Positions 4,343 through 9,016 of a DNA stretch of 9,016 bases are shown here, one piece after another. Below the pieces are notes generated by a model. It did not search any database, was not told the DNA's origin, and was given only the letters and a program-made list of their open reading frames with translations. How positions within the stretch are numbered: position 1 is the first letter of the stretch; the number at the start of each line of letters is the position of its first letter. This DNA is from JBBRHH01 sp038222915 (GTDB taxonomy: Bacteria > Planctomycetota > Phycisphaerae > Tepidisphaerales > Tepidisphaeraceae): the NCBI GenBank assembly GCA_038222915.1, contig JBBRHH010000229.1, positions 1 to 9,016 on the forward strand, written 5' to 3'. The position numbers and the translations under genes were made by a program.

Positions 4343-7117
4343 GTGAGGAGCATGCTGTTTCCACCAAGATCAGCAGGCGCAGAGCGTTCGTCTTTTCATA
4401 ACAATCGGCCGCTGGACCGTTCGGCCTCTAAAAAGCTTGCCGCCGCAGTCAGGATGACGTTGGGCGCGTGGGTTGAAAACCTTGAAGAGCGAAAGCTGTT
4501 CGCCGCAACTACGCCGTACCACGGATCGCCTTTTTCGATTCCAGGTGCGATTCAATTCGAAGATTTCGATAATGGCCCGTCAGGTGTCGCATACAGCGAC
4601 CGTGACACCGCCAACCAGGGCGGCCAATATCGCGACACCCCCGTAGACATCGCCCTCTCCGGCGACGCCGCCGATGGTGCAAAAGGCTATGCCGTTGGCT
4701 ACGTCAAAGGCACCGAGTGGACGCTCTACACCGCCCAGGTGAAGACCAGCGGCTACTACGACGTCGCCTTCCGCGTGTCGAATCCCGGCACCGGCGCAAA
4801 GTTCCACGTCGAGTTGGACAGTGCGGCCAATAATCTCACCGGCGCCATCACCATCCCCCCCACCGCAACGTGGACAGCCTACGAAACCATCACCAAGGCG
4901 CACGTCTACATGCCCGCCGGCGTGCACACCCTGAAGGTGGTTTACGATACCTTCGGCAGCCTGCAAGGCGCAGTCGGCAACTTCAACTGGATGTCCTTCG
5001 CGCCATCGGGCACGAGCATTCCAACGCCGCCGCCCGTTCTCGCGCCGCCAGTTGTGCCGCCCGTCGCGGTGCCTCCCGCGATTCCTCCGACAGTCCCACC
5101 AGTTGTTCCGCCCACCGTTCCACCGGTTGTTCCCCCAACGGTCCCACCAACGCCTGTCGCGGCGCCACCCCAGAACGTGCTCGCATCGGACAGCGCATTC
5201 GCCGACAAGGTTCACGTGACGTGGAGCGCAGCCGAAGGCGCAACGTCATATCAGGTCTTCCGCAGCCAATCGACCAATCCCGCGACCGCGCTCGCAATTG
5301 GCGCTCCCACAACCGCCACGTCGTTCGACGACGCCACCGTTGCCCCCGGCGTCACCTATTACTACTGGGTCGAATCGATCAACAAGACTGGCGCAAGCGC
5401 GCCCAGTTCCAACAACGACGGCTCAAGCACGCCGCAGGTTGCCACGCCCCTGCCCGGCAGAATCCAGGCCGAGGCTTTTGACAACGGCCCCGACGGCATC
5501 GGTTATCACGATCTCGAAGCCGGTAATCTCGGCGGTGCCAACATCCGATCTGGCGGCGTGGATATCGCTGCCTCGCACGATCCATCCGATCCCAACGGAA
5601 GCGGCTACGCGCTCTCCTACACCAAGGCCGGCGAGTGGCTCAAATACACCACCAACGTCGCTCAGGACGGCAACTACGACATCGGTTTCCGCGTTGCCAA
5701 CCCAGTGGCCGGCGCAATGTTCCACCTCGAAGTCGACGGTACAAACGTCACCGGCAGCATGGTGGTCCCGAACACCGGCGGCTGGGACACATGGCAGACC
5801 ATCACGAAAAGCGCGGTGGCTCTGAAGGCCGGCCCGCATGTCTTCAAGTTGGTTCTCGACACCAATGCGTCCAACGGATTCAGCGCCAATATCAATTGGA
5901 TCGACGTCACGTCGAACGTGCCAGTTGCACCGACAATCGGATCGCTCACCGACAAACCCGATCCCGTATTACGCGGCTCAGACGTTACCCTGACGGCCAA
6001 CACCGTCAGCAACAATGCAACCTCGGTTAGCTTCTATCGCGAGAGCAACGGCACGCCCGGCTTGCAGGCCGACGACACGCTGATCTCCACCGACTCCACG
6101 CGCAACGACGGCTTCACCGCAACCATCTCGACGACAGGGTTGCCGCTCGGCGCAATGACGCTCTACGCCCAGGCCACCGACAGCGCCAGCAGTTTGATCG
6201 GCGCGGCCGTCACAGCCACGAGCACGATCAATCCAGTCGTCCCGTTGATCGGATCGCTCAGCGCGGATCCCGCCGGAATTATCGTTGGCAGCAATGCCCC
6301 AATCACGCTCATCGCAAAGAAGGTCACCGATACGGCGGCCTCGATCACGGGTGTCTCGTTCTATCTCGAGTCCAACGGCACCCCGGGTCTGCAACCAGGT
6401 TCCGACACACTGATCAGCACCGCCACCACCCCCGATGCCTCCGCATCCGACACCTATACGGCCAATGTCGCAACCGACGGTTTCGACGTGGGCGTGACAA
6501 CGTTCTACGCGCAGGCTACCGACAGTGCAGGACAGTCCAGCACGACGTCGACCACCAGCGCCACCATCAGCCCCGTCCCCACCCCGCCGTCCAACGATAA
6601 CTTCGCCAACACCGACAATCTCAACGCATCGGTGTTGCCAAACATCAAGACGACCAACGCGACGAGCATCGTTGCCGAGGTCACCGGCTCCAACGTGTTG
6701 GCCACCAAAGAAGACGGCGAGCCCGATCATGCGGGAAGTGCCGCCAGCCATAGCGTCTGGTATGCGTGGACCGCACCCGGCACAGGCGAATTCAGCGTCA
6801 GCACCGCCGGAAGCACGTTTGATACGGTTCTCGCTGTCTACACCGGCAGCAATCTGGATGATTTGACGCCCGTTGCCGCAAACGACAACGCCAGCGATAA
6901 CGTCAAAACCAGCGCACTCACCTTCAATGCCAACAGCGGCATCACCTACGAAATCGCCGTCGACGGCGTAGCCGGCGCAACCGGCGATATCGCACTGGCG
7001 ATTACTCCGGTGGTGCCGCCGGTCGTAGTGCCGCCTCCACCTCCAGCGTCGCCGCCACCGCCGGTATCACCCCCCCTCCGGTATCGCCGCCACCCCCCGC
7101 GGCCCAGCCAACGCTGA
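4343..7117 (+). CDS. Giant secreted modular carbohydrate-binding surface protein, N-terminal part (frame broken at 7070-7076)
   Basis: 924 codons before the stop. The first 55 residues are basic and end in VENLEERKLFAA (44-55), resembling the planctomycete LEPR-XLL N-terminal signature of exported proteins. Modules by residue: CBM6-like (about 65-219), Pro/Val linker (227-276), fibronectin type III (277-364), second CBM6-like (371-523, with AGEWLKYTTNV and GGWDTWQTI), two Ig-like repeats sharing SVSFYRESNGTPGLQ / GVSFYLESNGTPGLQ (529-635, 636-744), and a pre-peptidase C-terminal-like beta-sandwich (750-889, with SVWYAWTAPGTGEFSVSTAG and FDTVLAVYTGSNL). The last about 15 residues (LRYRRHPPRPSQR) are out of frame relative to the module pattern: the frame slips in a C7 run. 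The start is uncertain: GTG 4343 has AGGG only 2 bases upstream; ATG 4352 has AGGAG only 1 base upstream. The role is probably binding of extracellular polysaccharide; no catalytic site is visible in this part. Confidence 0.85.
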   Translation: MRSMLFPPRSAGAERSSFHNNRPLDRSASKKLAAAVRMTLGAWVENLEERKLFAATTPYHGSPFSIPGAIQFEDFDNGPSGVAYSDRDTANQGGQYRDTPVDIALSGDAADGAKGYAVGYVKGTEWTLYTAQVKTSGYYDVAFRVSNPGTGAKFHVELDSAANNLTGAITIPPTATWTAYETITKAHVYMPAGVHTLKVVYDTFGSLQGAVGNFNWMSFAPSGTSIPTPPPVLAPPVVPPVAVPPAIPPTVPPVVPPTVPPVVPPTVPPTPVAAPPQNVLASDSAFADKVHVTWSAAEGATSYQVFRSQSTNPATALAIGAPTTATSFDDATVAPGVTYYYWVESINKTGASAPSSNNDGSSTPQVATPLPGRIQAEAFDNGPDGIGYHDLEAGNLGGANIRSGGVDIAASHDPSDPNGSGYALSYTKAGEWLKYTTNVAQDGNYDIGFRVANPVAGAMFHLEVDGTNVTGSMVVPNTGGWDTWQTITKSAVALKAGPHVFKLVLDTNASNGFSANINWIDVTSNVPVAPTIGSLTDKPDPVLRGSDVTLTANTVSNNATSVSFYRESNGTPGLQADDTLISTDSTRNDGFTATISTTGLPLGAMTLYAQATDSASSLIGAAVTATSTINPVVPLIGSLSADPAGIIVGSNAPITLIAKKVTDTAASITGVSFYLESNGTPGLQPGSDTLISTATTPDASASDTYTANVATDGFDVGVTTFYAQATDSAGQSSTTSTTSATISPVPTPPSNDNFANTDNLNASVLPNIKTTNATSIVAEVTGSNVLATKEDGEPDHAGSAASHSVWYAWTAPGTGEFSVSTAGSTFDTVLAVYTGSNLDDLTPVAANDNASDNVKTSALTFNANSGITYEIAVDGVAGATGDIALAITPVVPPVVVPPPPPASPPPPVSPPLRYRRHPPRPSQR
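5021..5170 (+). repeat. Pro/Val-rich linker repeats
   Basis: The DNA encodes about 50 residues of alternating PPV / VPPT units between the first CBM6-like module and the FN3 domain. The near-repeats of GTTCCACC-type units at DNA level make this a slippage- and recombination-prone stretch. Flexible proline linkers separate modules in extracellular carbohydrate-active proteins. Confidence 0.75.
7070..7076 (+). other. C7 homopolymer where the giant gene loses frame
   Basis: The upstream frame reads V-S-P-P-L-R-Y-R and stops at 7115-7117. From codon CCT at 7075-7077 the other frame reads P-P-V-S-P-P-P-P-A-A-Q-P, continuing the Pro-rich linker, then a CBM6-like module. One additional C (C8) would join the two frames without loss. 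A backward slip of one base during translation, or an extra C in the transcript, would have the same effect. Confidence 0.8.
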
Positions 7118-9016
7118 TCACCATCCAGGCCGAAGACTTTGACAAAGGCGGCGAAGGTGTCGCTTATCACGACAACGACATCTACAACCAGGGCGGCGCA
7201 AATTACCGTCCCGGTGACCGCGTCGATATCCAGACCACGCCCGATGCGGGTGGTGGATATCAGATCGGCTTTGCCCAGACCGGCGAATGGTTGAAGTACA
7301 CCGTGAACGTGCCCGCCGCCGGCACCTACAACATCGACACCCGCGTCGCCAATCCAGGCGCGGGCGGCCGGTATCACATCGAGGTCGATGGCGTGAATGT
7401 GACGGGAAGCGTCACTGTTCCAAATACGATGAACTACAACGTCTGGCAGACGGTGCGAAGCGGCAGCGTCAACCTCACCGCCGGACAACACGTTGTGAAA
7501 CTCGTGATGGATGCGGTCTCCGGCAATGGCTATACCGGCAACTTCAATTGGATTGCACTCAATCCAAATGGCGCTGCGGCATCGCCCCCGGTCACTATCC
7601 CGCCAGTCTCGCCCCCGCCCGCCTCACCTCCGCCGGTTTCACCGCCGGTTGTGACATCACCGCCACCGCCAACCTCGCCACCGGCGTCAGGCGCGCTGGT
7701 AACGGTACAGGCCGAAAATTATGACCAGGGCGGCGAAGGTGTCGCCTATCACGACACCGAAGCACAGAATCAAGGTGGCGCATATCGCACCAACGAAGGT
7801 GTTGACGTAGAAACAAACAACACCGACACCGGCGGCGGCTACGACGTCGCTTACACCAAGGCCGGCGAGTGGATGCAATACACCGTCAATGTCGGTGCCG
7901 GAACGTATAACCTCGACACCCGTGTCTCCAATCCCGCCGCGGGTGGCGCGTTCCACATCCTCGTCGACAACGTCGATGTCACGGGTTCGCTTTCCGTTCC
8001 GAACACCGGCAGTTGGGCTGACTGGCAGACGGTTCGCAAGTCTGGAATCACCGTGGCTGCCGGCCAGCATGTCGTACGACTGGTGTTGGACGCCAACGCG
8101 GCCAATGGCTTCGTCGGCAACATCAACTGGTTCGCGTTCAACGCAGGACCGGCTGCCCCGACCCAGACCGTTCCTCCTCCGGTGGCGTCACCTCCCGTGG
8201 TGAACGGCCTCTCCAATCCGGTCGTTGTCGACAACACGCCAACGGCCGACGGCTACACCACCACCTACACCACCAAGCAGCTACCCGCCGGCATCTATTC
8301 GAGCACCGACGTCGTCATCCGTGATCGGCCGTGGGTCAAATCAGACAACGGCGGCCCGCTCGTCGTCCGCAACCTCGCATTCAAGGACATCCTGAATGTG
8401 AAGGCCCTGCACATCACCGCGAGCTCGCCCGACAAACAAAAGGAGTTCGGTTCTCCCAACGTTCCGACCTATTCCAGCATCCTGATCGACCATTGCCTCT
8501 TCGATCACGTCTATCAGGATCACAACCAGTTGCCGCCCGGAACCGGCACGCTGCATACGGATGCGATCCACATCAATGGCGGCGCTGATCATCCGGTGGA
8601 TGTGACGATTCAGAACACCATCATCCGCAATTGCGGGAACGGCGTCATACCGATCCTCGTCAAGAACGGCCTCGTCGGCACCCTGAATCTCACCAACATC
8701 ACCATGGTGAACAATGTTCACACCGTGACCATCGAATTCCGCGGCGCAAATACGATTGGCAACATTAACATCACCAATTGCCCCAACATGCATGTGATTC
8801 TGTTGGGCGACCATGCGAACTATGGTGTGTTGACGGTTCGCAACTCCCCCGGCATCAGCATCTACAACCAGCCCGATCCAAACGGGAACAATCCGAATGT
8901 GAAGATCGTCTATGCGACTTCACCGCCGGCCGTTCCGCCTCCGCCGCCAGTCGTTCCACCAGTCACGGTGCCGCCAACGGTTCCACCGACAGTCCCTCCG
9001 GCGGTTCCACCCACGG
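7075..9016 (+). CDS. Giant modular surface protein, C-terminal part (frameshifted continuation; runs off window)
   Basis: This frame is free of stops from the C7 run to the window end (about 647 codons) and continues the architecture of the upstream part. Modules: CBM6-like three (7111-7566, starting ITIQAEDFDKGGEGVAYHD, with TGEWLKYTVNV), Pro-rich linker (7567-7692), CBM6-like four (7693-8142, starting VTVQAENYDQGGEGVAYHD, with AGEWMQYTVNV and NINWFAF), a short Pro linker, a right-handed beta-helix-like domain (about 8210-8919, with repeated short strands such as SILIDHCLFDHV, DVTIQNTIIRNCGNG and LNLTNITMVNN, plus HTDAIHINGG), then a new Pro/Val linker (8920-9016). The CBM6-like domains should bind polysaccharide; the beta-helix could be a lyase/hydrolase-type or purely structural domain, but I cannot name catalytic residues. 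It has no convincing own start codon or ribosome binding site, so it is best read as part of the gene beginning at 4343, not as a separate gene. Confidence 0.82.
8920..9016 (+). repeat. Second Pro/Val-rich linker (cut by window end)
   Basis: Encodes PPAVPPPPPVVPP then VTVPPTVPPTVPPAVPPT, nearly the same composition and unit as the linker at 5021-5170. Its presence directly after the beta-helix domain means at least one more module probably lies beyond the window. Confidence 0.72.

Noticed and set aside
5021..5170. Short repeated units that might suggest a CRISPR or satellite array
   Set aside because: The units encode an in-frame Pro/Val linker, have no constant repeat with unique spacers, and recur in the same role at 8920-9016.
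5978..6751. A 257-codon open frame on the minus strand inside the giant gene
   Set aside because: It is Gly/Arg/Val-rich and lies opposite Ig-like and PPC-like modules that are clearly coding on the plus strand; a shadow of codon bias.
7287..7724. A 145-codon plus-strand frame in the second part of the giant gene
   Set aside because: Its product is Arg/His-rich without domains, while the overlapping frame encodes a clear CBM6-like module.

Overview
The window looks like chromosomal DNA of a planctomycete, probably of the Phycisphaerae/Tepidisphaerales type. Supporting signs are the high GC with C-rich third positions, an N-terminal LEPR-XLL-like motif (LEERKLFAA) on a giant surface protein, repeated CBM6-like and pre-peptidase-like modules joined by Pro/Val linkers, and an rsmH gene standing apart from the usual division/cell-wall (dcw) cluster. 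The lineage is an inference from style, not from a marker-gene comparison.

Left part, plus strand (1-2159): the 3' part of a membrane protein with a bacterial PH-like domain; a lipoprotein acylphosphatase that overlaps it by ATGA; then, 21 bp later, a Tat-exported protein of unknown function with an alpha-helical-toroid look. The three probably form one co-directional unit of envelope or exported proteins.

Middle part, minus strand (2148-3836): an ArsR-family regulator with a plausible terminator behind it, a 70-residue protein of unknown function, and rsmH, whose 3' end overlaps the Tat protein gene tail to tail by 12 bp. The small gene and rsmH are 39 bp apart and probably co-transcribed. 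mraZ is absent from the position upstream of rsmH where it is usual, and no ftsL/ftsI/mur genes follow.

A 506-bp AT-richer intergenic region (3837-4342) lies between the divergent arsR and the giant gene. It holds three GAGAGTT direct repeats about two helical turns apart and a long imperfect hairpin, both candidates for control of the giant gene.

Right part, plus strand (4343-9016, running off the end): a giant secreted modular protein. In order it has a LEPR-XLL-like N-terminus, CBM6-like module, Pro-rich linker, FN3, CBM6-like, two Ig-like repeats, PPC-like beta-sandwich, Pro-rich linker, CBM6-like, linker, CBM6-like, linker, right-handed beta-helix-like domain and another Pro-rich linker. 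The reading frame breaks at a run of seven C at 7070-7076: frame 1 stops at 7117, while a frame that continues the same architecture is open to the window end. One extra C would restore a single ORF of more than 1,550 codons. This is either a sequencing or assembly error, a real frameshift mutation, or a phase-variable or recoded site; it is the most notable point in the window.
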